Positions 1 to 8,062 are shown, counted from the first letter of the stretch. The stretch: 13,874 nucleotides of DNA from Gp13-AA77 sp036521995 (GCA_036521995.1 DATDGR010000318.1:1-13874); one strand, 5' to 3'. Made by a program: numbers and translations. The notes: generated by a model not told the origin, from the sequence alone.

Positions 1-135
1 ATAGAGCGAAATAGAGCTTTGGACGGATGCCGAAGCGATGTAAGATATCCGCCGTTGTCGGTAGGACACCCGCACCTGTGCCTGCGGACAGGCCCCAAGT
101 GCGAAGCTCACGAACCATCACGCACCACTTCTTTT

Positions 136-141
136 AAGGAG
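136..141 (+). promoter_or_regulatory. Ribosome binding site of the LolA-like gene
   Basis: AAGGAG lies 10 bases before the ATG at 152. It supports this start and agrees with the signal peptide that begins there. The 1-151 stretch upstream shows no gene that I can support. Confidence 0.6.
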
Positions 142-151
142 CCAGCTTCAA

Positions 152-883
152 ATGTCTAAGAACCTTTTCGCAGCCTTTGTCGCACTGACGTTGTTCGCTA
201 CCGCAGCCGCCGCCCAGACCGTGGACGAGATCATCGCCAAGCATATTCAAGCTCGTGGAGGTATGGAAAAGTTGGAGTCCGTCACCAGTTTGCGGCAGGC
301 AGGGATCTTCAGCGCCGGCTCCTTCCGGGCGCAGGTGGTGCAGGAAAACAAGAGACCCGACAAAGTCCGCGAGGAATTCATCATCCAGGGAATGGCTCAG
401 GTGCAGGCCTACGACGGTAAGACGGGCTGGCAGGTGTCTCCCTTCGAAGGGCGACGCGATCCTGAGCTACTTTCCCAGGACGACATGAAGGGACTCGTGG
501 TGGATGCGGACATGGACGACCCGTTGGTGGATTACAAGCAAAAGGGACATAAGGCGGAGCTGGTGGGCCACGATTCGGTGGAGGGGACAGACTGCTACAA
601 GATCAAACTGACGCTAAAGAACGGGGACGTCCGCACCTACTACTTGGACACAGATTCGTTCATGGAACTGAAACTGGAGCAACAGACCACCATTCGCGGG
701 GCGCTGCAGGAAAGTGAAACCTATTACGGCGACTACGAGGAAGTGAACGGTCTCTATTATCCGTTTGCAAGGGAGATGGGCCAGAGGGGCGATTCGAACC
801 GCTCCAAGGTAACTGTTGAAAAAGTGGAGCAGAATGTGCCGCTCGACGACGCTCTCTTCTCGGTGCCTGTCGCCAAGAAGTAG
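152..883 (+). CDS. Exported LolA/LolB-like outer-membrane lipoprotein-sorting family protein
   Basis: The 243-residue product starts with a typical signal peptide: a Lys near the N-terminus, a hydrophobic stretch at residues 5-20, and a likely Ala-Ala-Ala cleavage before Gln22. There is no lipobox Cys, so the mature protein is probably periplasmic and soluble. After it comes the pattern of LolA-like proteins: an amphipathic helix with a HIQARGG-type motif (about residues 31-37), then alternating beta strands. These carry the phrases YDGKTGW (about 88-94), GTDCYKIKLTLKNGD and YYLDTDSF, seen in many 'outer membrane lipoprotein-sorting protein' entries. Known members carry lipids or lipoproteins across the periplasm; the substrate here is unknown. 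AAGGAG supports the start. The exported propeller gene follows after 107 bases on the same strand, so co-transcription is plausible. Family assignment is by recalled pattern only. Confidence 0.75.
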   Translation: MSKNLFAAFVALTLFATAAAAQTVDEIIAKHIQARGGMEKLESVTSLRQAGIFSAGSFRAQVVQENKRPDKVREEFIIQGMAQVQAYDGKTGWQVSPFEGRRDPELLSQDDMKGLVVDADMDDPLVDYKQKGHKAELVGHDSVEGTDCYKIKLTLKNGDVRTYYLDTDSFMELKLEQQTTIRGALQESETYYGDYEEVNGLYYPFAREMGQRGDSNRSKVTVEKVEQNVPLDDALFSVPVAKK

Positions 884-896
884 CCATTGCCGCTGG

Positions 897-921
897 GAGC
901 GCGGCCGTCCCGCGGCTCTTT
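897..921 (+). terminator. Weak hairpin after the LolA-like gene
   Basis: GAGC-GCGG (897-904) can pair with CCGC-g-GCTC (910-918) across a 5-base loop with one bulged G. Only three T residues follow. It could be a leaky terminator or an mRNA-stabilising hairpin between two genes of one operon. The short T tract makes strong termination unlikely. Confidence 0.3.
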
Positions 922-990
922 CAACGCGGACAAAGAGGGAGAGAAAGAACGGGTGGAGCTCAAGCGCTCCGGAAGGGGAGATATCACTAC

Positions 991-3900
991 ATGTTCAGAT
1001 TGATAGTTCGCCCCGCAGTCTTCGCAGTCCTGATTTGGCTAGTGCGGTTGGCAGCGCCCCTTATGGCGCAGGAAGTGAAGTTCGACTCCGACACAATCTC
1101 AGGCCTTGGCGCGCGAAACATCGGTTCGGCAACGATGAGCGGCCGCGTGGCTGCCCTGGCGGCGGTCAAGGAAGACGGCCGGCTAACGGTGTACGTCGGG
1201 GCGGCGGGTGGTGGCGTCTGGAAGTCGATGAACGGCGGCACTACTTTCAAGCCCGTCTTTGACAAGCAACCGGTACAGTCGATCGGCGCCATTGCCATCG
1301 ATCCTTCCGCTCCCAAGACGGTCTGGGTAGGCACGGGAGAATCGTGGACGCGGAACAGCGTTTCCATCGGCAACGGCATTTACAAGTCTACGGATGGCGG
1401 CGATAACTGGACGAACATGGGTCTGAAGGAGTCGGAACGAATCGTCAAGATCCTGGTCGATCCGAAGGACAGCAACACGGTTTACGCATGTGTGCCCGGC
1501 AAGCTTTGGAGCGACAGCGACGAGCGCGGCGTGTACAAGACAACGGACAGTGGCAAGTCGTGGACCCAAATCCTCAAGGGCGCTAACCTCTCGACCGGTT
1601 GTTCCATGATTTCGATGAGCCCGCGCGATTCGAGGGTCCTTTTCGCGGGAATGTGGGACTTCCGGCGTAAGGGATGGACGTTCCGCTCGGGGGGCGAGAA
1701 CCCGACGGCATTCAGCGGCAGCGGCCTTTTCCAATCGACCGACGGTGGCACCACCTGGACCAACCTGGATGAGAAGACCGCCAAGGGGCTTCCGCCCAAA
1801 CCGTGGGGCCGGGTCGTGGTGGCCATAGCCCCTTCGAATCCTAACGTAGTGTACTTGTTGATTGAATCGAGGCGCAGCGCCCTGTTCCGTTCCGACGATG
1901 GCGGTAAGACCTGGCAGGAGCGAGACCGCAGCCAGATGATGGTGAGGCGTCCGTTTTACTTCGGTAACCTCATCGTCGATCCTAAGGATCAAAACAAGGT
2001 CTACAAGCCGGACGAGGGCCTGATTCTGACGGTTGACGGCGGCAAGAGTTTCAGCGGGATCTCGGGCGGTGCGCACGGTGACTTCCACGACGTTTGGGTG
2101 GACCCGGACGACACCCAGCATGTGATTACGGGAGACGACGGCGGGGTTTGGTATTCCTATGATAGCGGCAACACCTGGTGGAAGGGGAACAACCTGCCCA
2201 TTTCACAGTTCTATCACGTTAGCGTCGACATGGCCGACCCTTATCACGTTTACGGCGGCTTGCAGGACAACAGCGTATGGGTGGGCGACTCAGCTTATCC
2301 GGGCGGAATTACCAACGGCCGGTGGGAGAACCTCTATAACAGCGACGGGTTCTGGGTGTTCCCCGACCCCTCAGACCCGGACTATGTCTACGCAGAAGCA
2401 CAAGGCGGAGAGATTGGACGGGTTAATCGACGCACCTTGGAAACGCGCAACATCAAACCAGAGCCCAACTACAGCGAAGGCAAGCTACATTTCAACTGGA
2501 ACACGCCGATTCACATGAGCCCGAATGAGCCGGGAACTCTTTACATCGGCGCCCAGTTTCTTTTCCGGTCTCGAGATCACGGACAGACCTGGGACCGCAT
2601 CTCGCCAGACCTCACCACGAACGATCCGGAAAAGCAGAAGCAGGAGGAAACGGGCGGCGTCACCGTGGATAACTCGGAAGCCGAGATGCACACCAGCATC
2701 TATTCCATCTGCGAGTCCCCGCGAGATGGGCAGACCATCTGGGTGGGTACGGACGATGGGAACCTCCAGATCACACGCGATAGTGGCAAGGCATGGACGA
2801 ACGTGGTAGGGAATGTACCCCAGCTTCCCAAAGCGTCATGGGTCTCTTGGGTGGAGGCCAGCCGTTTCGACGCTGGCACAACCTACGCGACTTTCGATCG
2901 TCACACTTTCGGGGATATGGACCCCTACGTCTACAAGACAACGGACTACGGCAAGACTTGGGCGCCGATCGTAAGCAAGAATTCCGGAGTACGTGGTTAC
3001 GCGCACGTGATCAAGGAGGATACGGTTGTCCCGAGTTTGCTGTTCCTGGGCACCGAATTCGGCCTCTGGATCTCGCCCGACGGAGGCAAGCAGTGGGCCC
3101 AGTACAAGGGCAACGAGTTTCCAAACGTGGCGGTGCGCGACATCATGGTGCATACGCGCGAGTCCGACTTGATTCTGGCTACTCACGGGCGTGGCATCTG
3201 GATCGTGGACGACATCACCCCTCTGCGCAAGTTGACTCCCGAAGTCAGGGCGCAGGAAACCGTGTTCCTGCAAGGGAGGCCCGCGCAGCAGCGGCTTAGT
3301 GCCAACGGAGGCTGGCCTGAGGGAAACGCGGCATTCGCCGGGCCGAATCCGCCGGACGCAGCGCTGATCACGTACTACCAGAAAAAGCGACACATCTTTG
3401 GAAGAATGAAGATAGAAGTGTTCGACGACCAGGGAAAGTTGGTGGATACACTCCCGGCCAACAGCCGTCGCGGGATTAGCAGAGTGGAGTGGCCGATGCG
3501 GCTCAAAGCCCCGCGGGCTCCCTCAGGAGCCACACTCGCCGTCCCCCCGATCGGTCCTCGAGTGTTGCCTGGCACCTATACCGTGAAAATGACTCGTGGC
3601 CAGGAGACTTACACCACTCAGTTGGTGGTTGGTCTGGACCGCCGCGCCAAGTTCACCCTGGATGACCGCAAGCAGGAGTTCGACGCTGTCATGCGAGTTT
3701 ACGACCTGTTAGGCGATATGACCTTTGAGGTGGACCGCATCAATGGGGTGAGAGATGCCCTTTCCGATCGCGCCGCCAAGGCAGCACCCGACGACGCCCT
3801 CAGCCGGCGCTTGAAGTCGTTCTCCGATAAGGCCGATAACATCCGTAAGAAAATCGTGGCCACCAGGGAAGGTGGAGACATCACAGGCGAAGAGCGCATC

Positions 3901-4143
3901 CGCGAAAAGGCGGGTGAATTGTATGGCGACCTCCTCAACTACGAAGGCCGCCCGGCCGATTATCAGACGGCACGCATTGATTCCTTAAGGCATGAACTCG
4001 ACGACGTGGTGAAGGAATTCGACACCTTCATTGCCACCGACTTGCGCGATGCGAACGCCGCCTTGGCCAAGAAGAAACTCGAAGCCGTCCAGCCACTCAC
4101 GCGTCAGGACTGGAACAGAGAGAACAGTACGTCTAACGACTGA
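991..4143 (+). CDS. Exported VPS10/sortilin-like Asp-box beta-propeller protein ('glycosyl hydrolase' BNR family)
   Basis: The 1050-residue product has a signal peptide (hydrophobic residues 4-25, cleavage probably after LMAQ at 24-27). Two beta-propeller regions follow. About eleven Asp-box/BNR motifs of the type S/T-x-D-x-G-x-x-W are visible, roughly at residues 133, 184, 249, 301, 347, 399, 538, 615, 670 and 715, with a degenerate one near 80. The phrase HGRGIWIVDD near 741-750 closes the propeller part. The region at about 808-905 resembles a FlgD-like Ig domain (IEVFDDQGK, PGTYTVKM), and the last 130 residues are charged and helical. Such proteins are common in Acidobacteriota and Bacteroidota and are annotated as sortilin-like or glycosyl hydrolases. 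Asp-boxes are structural turns, so enzyme activity is not shown. GGAAGGGGAG ends 10 bases before the ATG. It is probably surface-exposed or periplasmic. Confidence 0.88.
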   Translation: MFRLIVRPAVFAVLIWLVRLAAPLMAQEVKFDSDTISGLGARNIGSATMSGRVAALAAVKEDGRLTVYVGAAGGGVWKSMNGGTTFKPVFDKQPVQSIGAIAIDPSAPKTVWVGTGESWTRNSVSIGNGIYKSTDGGDNWTNMGLKESERIVKILVDPKDSNTVYACVPGKLWSDSDERGVYKTTDSGKSWTQILKGANLSTGCSMISMSPRDSRVLFAGMWDFRRKGWTFRSGGENPTAFSGSGLFQSTDGGTTWTNLDEKTAKGLPPKPWGRVVVAIAPSNPNVVYLLIESRRSALFRSDDGGKTWQERDRSQMMVRRPFYFGNLIVDPKDQNKVYKPDEGLILTVDGGKSFSGISGGAHGDFHDVWVDPDDTQHVITGDDGGVWYSYDSGNTWWKGNNLPISQFYHVSVDMADPYHVYGGLQDNSVWVGDSAYPGGITNGRWENLYNSDGFWVFPDPSDPDYVYAEAQGGEIGRVNRRTLETRNIKPEPNYSEGKLHFNWNTPIHMSPNEPGTLYIGAQFLFRSRDHGQTWDRISPDLTTNDPEKQKQEETGGVTVDNSEAEMHTSIYSICESPRDGQTIWVGTDDGNLQITRDSGKAWTNVVGNVPQLPKASWVSWVEASRFDAGTTYATFDRHTFGDMDPYVYKTTDYGKTWAPIVSKNSGVRGYAHVIKEDTVVPSLLFLGTEFGLWISPDGGKQWAQYKGNEFPNVAVRDIMVHTRESDLILATHGRGIWIVDDITPLRKLTPEVRAQETVFLQGRPAQQRLSANGGWPEGNAAFAGPNPPDAALITYYQKKRHIFGRMKIEVFDDQGKLVDTLPANSRRGISRVEWPMRLKAPRAPSGATLAVPPIGPRVLPGTYTVKMTRGQETYTTQLVVGLDRRAKFTLDDRKQEFDAVMRVYDLLGDMTFEVDRINGVRDALSDRAAKAAPDDALSRRLKSFSDKADNIRKKIVATREGGDITGEERIREKAGELYGDLLNYEGRPADYQTARIDSLRHELDDVVKEFDTFIATDLRDANAALAKKKLEAVQPLTRQDWNRENSTSND

Positions 4144-4206
4144 GCGGAGACAATGCCACGCCGAAAGCCTGTAGAGGGCCGCCAGGCGGCGCCACTGAAG
4201 CCGCAC

Positions 4207-4226
4207 CCTTACGATGTAACGTAAGG
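4207..4226 (+). terminator. Hairpin downstream of the propeller gene, possible terminator
   Basis: CCTTACG (4207-4213) pairs perfectly with CGTAAGG (4220-4226) around a 6-base loop ATGTAA, 64 bases after the stop. No T run follows, so it is not a classical intrinsic terminator. It may mark a 3' end made in another way. Confidence 0.3.
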
Positions 4227-4573
4227 CGACGCGTTCTGTGCAGGGCGGTCTACTGACAGGAAATGCTGGAATCACAAGAAGGCCATTGACTCAAAACGTT
4301 GGTCCAGAATACTCAAGTACTCGGTAATTCTTATATGGGTCCCCTCGCGGTCCAGCCAGCCTGACGAGCACCGGTTGCAGCCTCCATTGCATTGAATTCT
4401 ATAGAGATTGGTGATCGGGTCGGCATTGGCCATCGACTTGCGCCGGGTGTCCATGGGTGACCGAGGCGTGGAGCTCAAGTGAAGGGAGACATAACTCGAG
4501 GCACGGGCTCAACAGCGTGAGAAAGGAGTCGCGGTGCTTCACTACACGTCTCTGGTCTTGAGAGGGCCCTGGT

Positions 4574-4589
4574 CCGACGCAGGCGTCGG
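4574..4589 (-). terminator. GC hairpin just after the carboxypeptidase-like gene
   Basis: Read on the minus strand, CCGACG-CCTG-CGTCGG forms a 6-bp stem with a 4-base loop, beginning 9 bases after the stop of the minus-strand gene. The position suits a terminator, but there is no T tract. Confidence 0.3.
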
Positions 4590-4598
4590 GTGCTCGGT

Positions 4599-5108
4599 CT
4601 AAGCCGGCTTACGAGCTCGATGCGACCAACCCGATGCTCGCCTCGCCTGATCCTGGGCGCTTCCCTGAACCTGGGCCGGAGAGATGCCCAGATCCTGCAG
4701 CGAAGGCCCTGCCGAATTACCGGACGGGGCCGTGGCGCCGCCCTGGACTTCCTGTTGAATACTCACGGCGCCGAGAGCCACGTCCATTGATTGCTTCGCT
4801 CCTGCGGTGACCGTCACTTTGACAACTTTGCTGCTGAATCCCTCCGCCGAGACCGAAACCTCGTAATCCCCAGGCATGAGGTTTGATACGGTGTACATCC
4901 CGTACAGGCTGGCTTGCGTCTCGATCGATTGACCCGATGCCAGACTCTTGACGAAGACTTTGGCGTTGGGAATGACCGCGCCCGAAGGACCGGTAATAGT
5001 GCCTGACAGTGTGGTGCCCCCGCTCTGGCCCCACATCGGGGTCGACAACAGGAAGAAGAGAAGCAGGGCTCTTCGCCACGAAACGGACTTGGCCGCGTTC
5101 GCATTCAT
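4599..5108 (-). CDS. Exported carboxypeptidase-regulatory-like protein, probably C-terminally truncated
   Basis: The 169-residue product has a signal peptide (RRALLLFFLLSTPMWGQ, about residues 12-28) and one carboxypeptidase-regulatory/CNA-B-like beta-sandwich at about 30-115. Key phrases are SGTITGPSGAVIPNAKV, YTVSNLMPGDYEVSVSA and GFSSK. The domain is also found at the N-terminus of Acidobacteriota TonB-dependent 'Oar-like' proteins, but no beta-barrel follows here. After PSLQDLGIS (about 134-142) and an AQDQAR phrase, the frame ends in an arginine-rich tail. From memory, related proteins continue from this point into a 'KRSHMLK..HQ' stretch and membrane helices. I do not find that continuation in the codons downstream, so I suspect a deletion. 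GGAG lies 7 bases before the ATG, so translation start signals are intact. It could be a functional short form or a pseudogene. Confidence 0.7.
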   Translation of the reverse strand: MNANAAKSVSWRRALLLFFLLSTPMWGQSGGTTLSGTITGPSGAVIPNAKVFVKSLASGQSIETQASLYGMYTVSNLMPGDYEVSVSAEGFSSKVVKVTVTAGAKQSMDVALGAVSIQQEVQGGATAPSGNSAGPSLQDLGISPAQVQGSAQDQARRASGWSHRARKPA

Positions 5109-5115
5109 TCGAATT

Positions 5116-5178
5116 CTCCAAAGTTCACAAGACTGTGAGAAGGAGAAACGTTGTTTGCTTTAGGACTGCGCCTTCTCA
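5116..5178 (-). promoter_or_regulatory. Structured leader of the carboxypeptidase-like gene with overlapping hairpins
   Basis: Read on the minus strand, TGAGAAGG (5178-5171) can pair with CCTTCTCA (5143-5136), 8 bp over 27 bases. The next hairpin, TCACA-GTCT-TGTGA (5138-5125), shares its first three bases with that helix, so the two exclude each other. TTCTCC (5147-5142) in the leader is also perfectly complementary to the Shine-Dalgarno GGAGAA (5119-5114). This is seen directly. A regulatory role is inference, and purine/pyrimidine-rich tracts make chance complementarity likely. Confidence 0.25.
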
Positions 5179-5320
5179 GGAGACAGCACATGAGCAGACC
5201 GCCTAGAGGTGCGGCACCGGCATGAGACGCGGTACGTACGGCGGACTCCGGTTGCCCAACCATGAGTACCGACTTCCAGCATAGCAACACTCGCCGTCGG
5301 CGCATCCCCAAAGCTGCCAA

Positions 5321-5349
5321 CATGAACGAAATGTCATTTGGCGTTCATG
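5321..5349. repeat. Imperfect 29-bp palindrome, operator-like or hairpin
   Basis: CATGAACG (5321-5328) is the exact reverse complement of CGTTCATG (5342-5349). The inner part AAATG-T-CATTT (5329-5339) is also symmetric, offset by two extra G bases. It sits 99 bases after the kinase stop and 213 bases before the carboxypeptidase-like gene. No T tract follows on either strand, so an operator or processing site is as likely as a terminator. Confidence 0.45.
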
Positions 5350-5447
5350 CAGCCTTGAGTGCGGGCCGGAATGGGACGCACAGGAAGTACAGGGCTCCGG
5401 CAAGGCGGGAAGAGATCAACGTTGGAACGGAGAGAAAAGACCCGCTA

Positions 5448-6884
5448 TCAGGTAAGCTGCGCCGTGCTAATGGGGAGTGAGAGCGTCACGGTGGCGCCGC
5501 CGCCCGGCCGATCGGAAATCTTCACGCTCCCCCGATGAGCCTGAACCACAGCATCCACAAATGCCAGCCCGAGACCGTTTCCAGGGGAGCGTTCTCCTTT
5601 TACGAATCGCTCCAAAGCTTGACTGGCGATCTCAGGAGGGAAGCCCGGTCCGTTGTCTTCAACGACGAGTTCGGCAATGCTATCGGTCGAGCGGAGGCGA
5701 ACATCAATCTGGCAGCCGTCGGGCAGATGCACGAGCTCGTTTTCCAGCAGATTGCTTAAGGTGCGGTTAAGAAGCCCAAGGTCGGCTTCGACCACAACGG
5801 GGCTGCCGAGGTGAGTGCGCACTTCATGGTGCCTTTCGGCCATCGCGGGCTGATAGAGACCTACCAACTGCGTCACCACTTCGCGAAGATCAACTGGCGC
5901 ACGGTCCAGACGGAGCGCCCCGGCTTGAGCCTCGGCCACATCCAGCGTGGTGTTGAGCAAAGTTGACATTCGGTCCAGTCCTTCAATCGCCTGTCCCACG
6001 GTGTCTCTCCAGTGCTCACCGTTTTCCGCCGAAAGCGCTCCCTCGAGAGTTCCACGGATGGACGTGACCGGGCTCTTCAGGTCGTGCGCCACGGAATCGG
6101 TCACGGTCCGCAGTTGGTTTACGGACGCCTGGATCCGGCCCAGCATGTGGTTGAATGTCCTTGCCAGCCTGGAGATTTCGTCTGAGTTTCCAGGCTCGGG
6201 TAGCCGCTCGTCGAGTGCCTCGCTGCCGATCCTGGCCACCGTCTCAGTGATGCGCTCGACCCGCTGCAAAGTGCGCCGTGCGCTCAGGTACGAAATCAGG
6301 AGTCCGAACAACACGGTTCCGGCCCACACCGAGAGAAAACGGCGGGTGAGCTTGTGCAGGACGTGGTGCTCGCCGTGCTCGGAAAGCCCCAAGTAAATGG
6401 CGTTAGGTCCAGGATGCGCCGGCGCCACCACACGAAAGCTAGCGGAAGTTTGTCGCCAGCCTTCTACCTTGATCGACTGGGGCAGCCCCGCAACCCAGTG
6501 TGCCTGCTGGATCGCGCGCCAGAATTTATCCTTCGGCCCGGGCCCTACGAAGAGGGCATCGGAATCAGCTGCGGGGTTCACGCTGAGGAAAAACACAGCG
6601 TTCATGCGCTCCCCGTGGGAAGTCGTCTCATCGGGAACCTCGTGCATTGCCAGTTCCGCCACCTCCTCCACAATGTGGTCATAGAGGCTGTCACGTGGCG
6701 TGTCCTGCGCCACCTGCGCAAGCACCTGGGCCTCCCCGGTCAGCCAGGCATCGGAGCGGGCGCGGATCTCTTGAGCAACAAACACGTAGACGATGAAGAA
6801 CGCGACAAACGTTCCCAGCGAGAACGCCAGCGTGGTCCACAATGCGATGCGCCAGGCGGCAGTGGTTCGCAGACTCTTAGGCAT
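5448..6884 (-). CDS. Membrane sensor histidine kinase (HAMP-HisKA-HATPase)
   Basis: The 478-residue product is a classical two-transmembrane histidine kinase. Helix 1 spans about residues 13-38. A sensor region of about 145 residues lies outside the membrane (40-183), without a recognisable domain. Helix 2 spans about 184-202, followed by HAMP (203-257, ending near the FNHML phrase). The phosphoacceptor is His267 in SVAHDLKSPV. The ATP-binding domain shows an N box with Asn378 and Asn382 (NLLENE), G1 DNGPGF (410-415), an F box ERFVKGE and G2 GNGLGL (435-440). The N box continues ENELVH where ENAxKY is usual, but the conserved Asn is kept, so activity is expected. The ATG overlaps the response regulator stop by 8 bases, so the two are translationally coupled and form one phosphorelay. 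The signal sensed is unknown. Confidence 0.93.
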   Translation of the reverse strand: MPKSLRTTAAWRIALWTTLAFSLGTFVAFFIVYVFVAQEIRARSDAWLTGEAQVLAQVAQDTPRDSLYDHIVEEVAELAMHEVPDETTSHGERMNAVFFLSVNPAADSDALFVGPGPKDKFWRAIQQAHWVAGLPQSIKVEGWRQTSASFRVVAPAHPGPNAIYLGLSEHGEHHVLHKLTRRFLSVWAGTVLFGLLISYLSARRTLQRVERITETVARIGSEALDERLPEPGNSDEISRLARTFNHMLGRIQASVNQLRTVTDSVAHDLKSPVTSIRGTLEGALSAENGEHWRDTVGQAIEGLDRMSTLLNTTLDVAEAQAGALRLDRAPVDLREVVTQLVGLYQPAMAERHHEVRTHLGSPVVVEADLGLLNRTLSNLLENELVHLPDGCQIDVRLRSTDSIAELVVEDNGPGFPPEIASQALERFVKGERSPGNGLGLAFVDAVVQAHRGSVKISDRPGGGATVTLSLPISTAQLT

Positions 6885-7554
6885 CCTTCAAAACGTACCC
6901 AACTCCCCGAATCGTGTGAATTAACGGCCGACAACCTGCGGCGTCAACCTTGCTCCGCAACCGATAAATGTGAACGTTCACAATGTTGGTGGCGGGATCA
7001 AAGCGCATCCGCCAGACGTGGTCCAGGATCATCGTCCGGGTAACTACACGGCCTTCGTTGCGGCAAAGATATTCCAACAGGGAGAATTCTTGCGGGCTCA
7101 GTTGGAGTACACGATCCCGCCGGCGAGCTTCACGCCCGACCAGGTCAAGCTGAAGATCAGCAACTTGGAGCCGGACGGATTCCTGTTGTGCAGTTGAAGA
7201 GCGGCGCAGCAGGTTTCGCAGCCTCGCCAGCAGCTCCGCCAAAGCGAATGGTTTCGTCAGGTAGTCGTCGCCGCCATGCTCGAGACCTTTGACGCGCTCG
7301 TCGACCGAGCGCCGGGCCGACAAGATTAAGACGGGAGCGGAGCTGCCCTGAGCGCGGCAGCGCGCAATCAAGTCAAGTCCGTCCATGTCGGGCAGACCCA
7401 AATCAATGATGTGCGCATCATGGACGCCCTGCAACGCTAAGGCCTCCGCGCGCGTCGCGTCCGAGGCGGTGTCGACCTGATAGCCCGCCTCAGTTAGCGC
7501 CTGGGCGACGAACCTCTGAATCGCTAAGTCGTCCTCCACCAGGAGCAGCCGCAC
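6877..7554 (-). CDS. OmpR/PhoB-family response regulator
   Basis: I start this at the GTG at 7554, giving 225 residues, because family members begin (M/V)RxLLVEDD and the receiver fold starts there. The open frame runs upstream to 7680, but that 42-residue extension is arginine/serine-rich and unlike the family. The receiver domain has the acidic pair Glu7/Asp8/Asp9, the phosphorylated Asp51 (IIDLGLPDMDG), Ser in LILSAR and Lys in LTKPF. The C-terminal winged helix (about 125-222) shows LSPQEFSLLEYL, GRVVTR, VNVHIYRLRSK and IHTIRGVGYVL. It receives phosphate from the kinase encoded next to it and binds promoter DNA. A TATAGT -10-like element lies 43-48 bases upstream of the GTG. There is no strong Shine-Dalgarno; GGCGGG 7 bases upstream is the best. 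Confidence 0.93.
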   Translation of the reverse strand: MRLLLVEDDLAIQRFVAQALTEAGYQVDTASDATRAEALALQGVHDAHIIDLGLPDMDGLDLIARCRAQGSSAPVLILSARRSVDERVKGLEHGGDDYLTKPFALAELLARLRNLLRRSSTAQQESVRLQVADLQLDLVGREARRRDRVLQLSPQEFSLLEYLCRNEGRVVTRTMILDHVWRMRFDPATNIVNVHIYRLRSKVDAAGCRPLIHTIRGVGYVLKDA

Positions 7555-8032
7555 CGTGAAGACCCGCCGGGAGAAGATATTTTGACCAGAAGACTTACTA
7601 TACGATGCGTTGGACCCTTCACACGTTGATGTTTTGCGTATGCAAGCGAGCCTACTGCGTCTAAAGGTTAAACCGGCCAAACCTCTTCTTTGGTAATGAA
7701 TTGGGAACGAAAACGCCCTTCCCGGACGGTTGTGTCGCGATCCGTGATCCGTCTGGCGTGCGGAACACTCGGACGTAGTCGCCTAACCTGAGAGGTCCGT
7801 ACACAGTGTCGAGGCGGCATTTCGGGAAATAAGTGTCCGGGTCGGCTACTGTTTAGCCAGAAAATGGGGCCGCATCCTTGCTCTTGGCCTGCCGACAATT
7901 CAATTTGCCGGTAAACGGGCTACCCGTTGAACTGGTCCCGCGGCCTCGCTGACTATCCGGAGATCGCGGCGTGCCCGTATCGGCCGCTCGGAGAGAACGC
8001 CAACCGACCTGAATCGCTAGCGCGAATTTCGC
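7555..8032. other. Non-coding stretch upstream of the two-component operon
   Basis: The 478 bases contain only short, poorly supported frames. A perfect hairpin AACGGG-CTA-CCCGTT is at 7914-7928, with no T tract. I see no gene, tRNA or recognised riboswitch. Confidence 0.45.
7597..7602 (-). promoter_or_regulatory. Possible -10 element of the response regulator-kinase operon
   Basis: Read on the minus strand, TATAGT (5 of 6 matches to TATAAT) lies 43-48 bases before the GTG start. I find no good -35 hexamer at the usual distance, which would fit an activated or autoregulated promoter. It is a weak call. It also lies inside the extended open frame, which argues for the shorter protein. Confidence 0.35.
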
Positions 8033-8062
8033 TTGACTGCGGTTCGGAAATTCGTGTACTAT
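8033..8062 (+). promoter_or_regulatory. Sigma70-like promoter
   Basis: TTGACT (8033-8038) is separated by 18 bases from TACTAT (8057-8062). The -35 matches TTGACA in 5 of 6 positions and the -10 matches in 4 of 6. Transcription would begin near 8069 and read through the repeat region toward the TPR gene, making a leader of almost 500 bases or a separate short RNA. Confidence 0.5.

Larger units (their letters stand above)
4144..4598. other. Convergent intergenic region without a supportable gene
   Basis: This 455-base gap lies between the propeller gene (+) and a minus-strand gene. It holds a perfect 7-bp hairpin (4207-4226), a 6-bp GC hairpin (4574-4589) and an 8-bp palindrome AGGGCCCT (4563-4570). 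A 68-codon open frame on the minus strand (4272-4478) lacks a ribosome binding site. I see no RNA gene. It may be the eroded remainder of the truncated gene next to it. Confidence 0.5.
5109..5447. other. Non-coding region with several dyad symmetries
   Basis: This 339-base gap lies between two minus-strand transcription units. It contains the leader of the carboxypeptidase-like gene and a 29-bp imperfect palindrome (5321-5349). I see no gene and no T-tailed terminator for the kinase operon that ends at 5448. Confidence 0.5.

Noticed and set aside
780..800. tRNA T-arm-like GATTCGAACC
   Set aside because: It lies inside a well-supported coding sequence, and no cloverleaf can be built around it.
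1183..2121. A 312-codon open frame on the minus strand
   Set aside because: It lies wholly inside the Asp-box propeller gene, which has clear motifs. The mirror frame shows none.
4286..4314. Promoter-like TTGACT followed by AATACT on the plus strand
   Set aside because: There is no plus-strand gene downstream before the minus-strand gene, and the spacing is only 16 bases.
7914..7928. Perfect hairpin AACGGG-CTA-CCCGTT as a terminator
   Set aside because: No T tract on either strand and no gene ending close to it.
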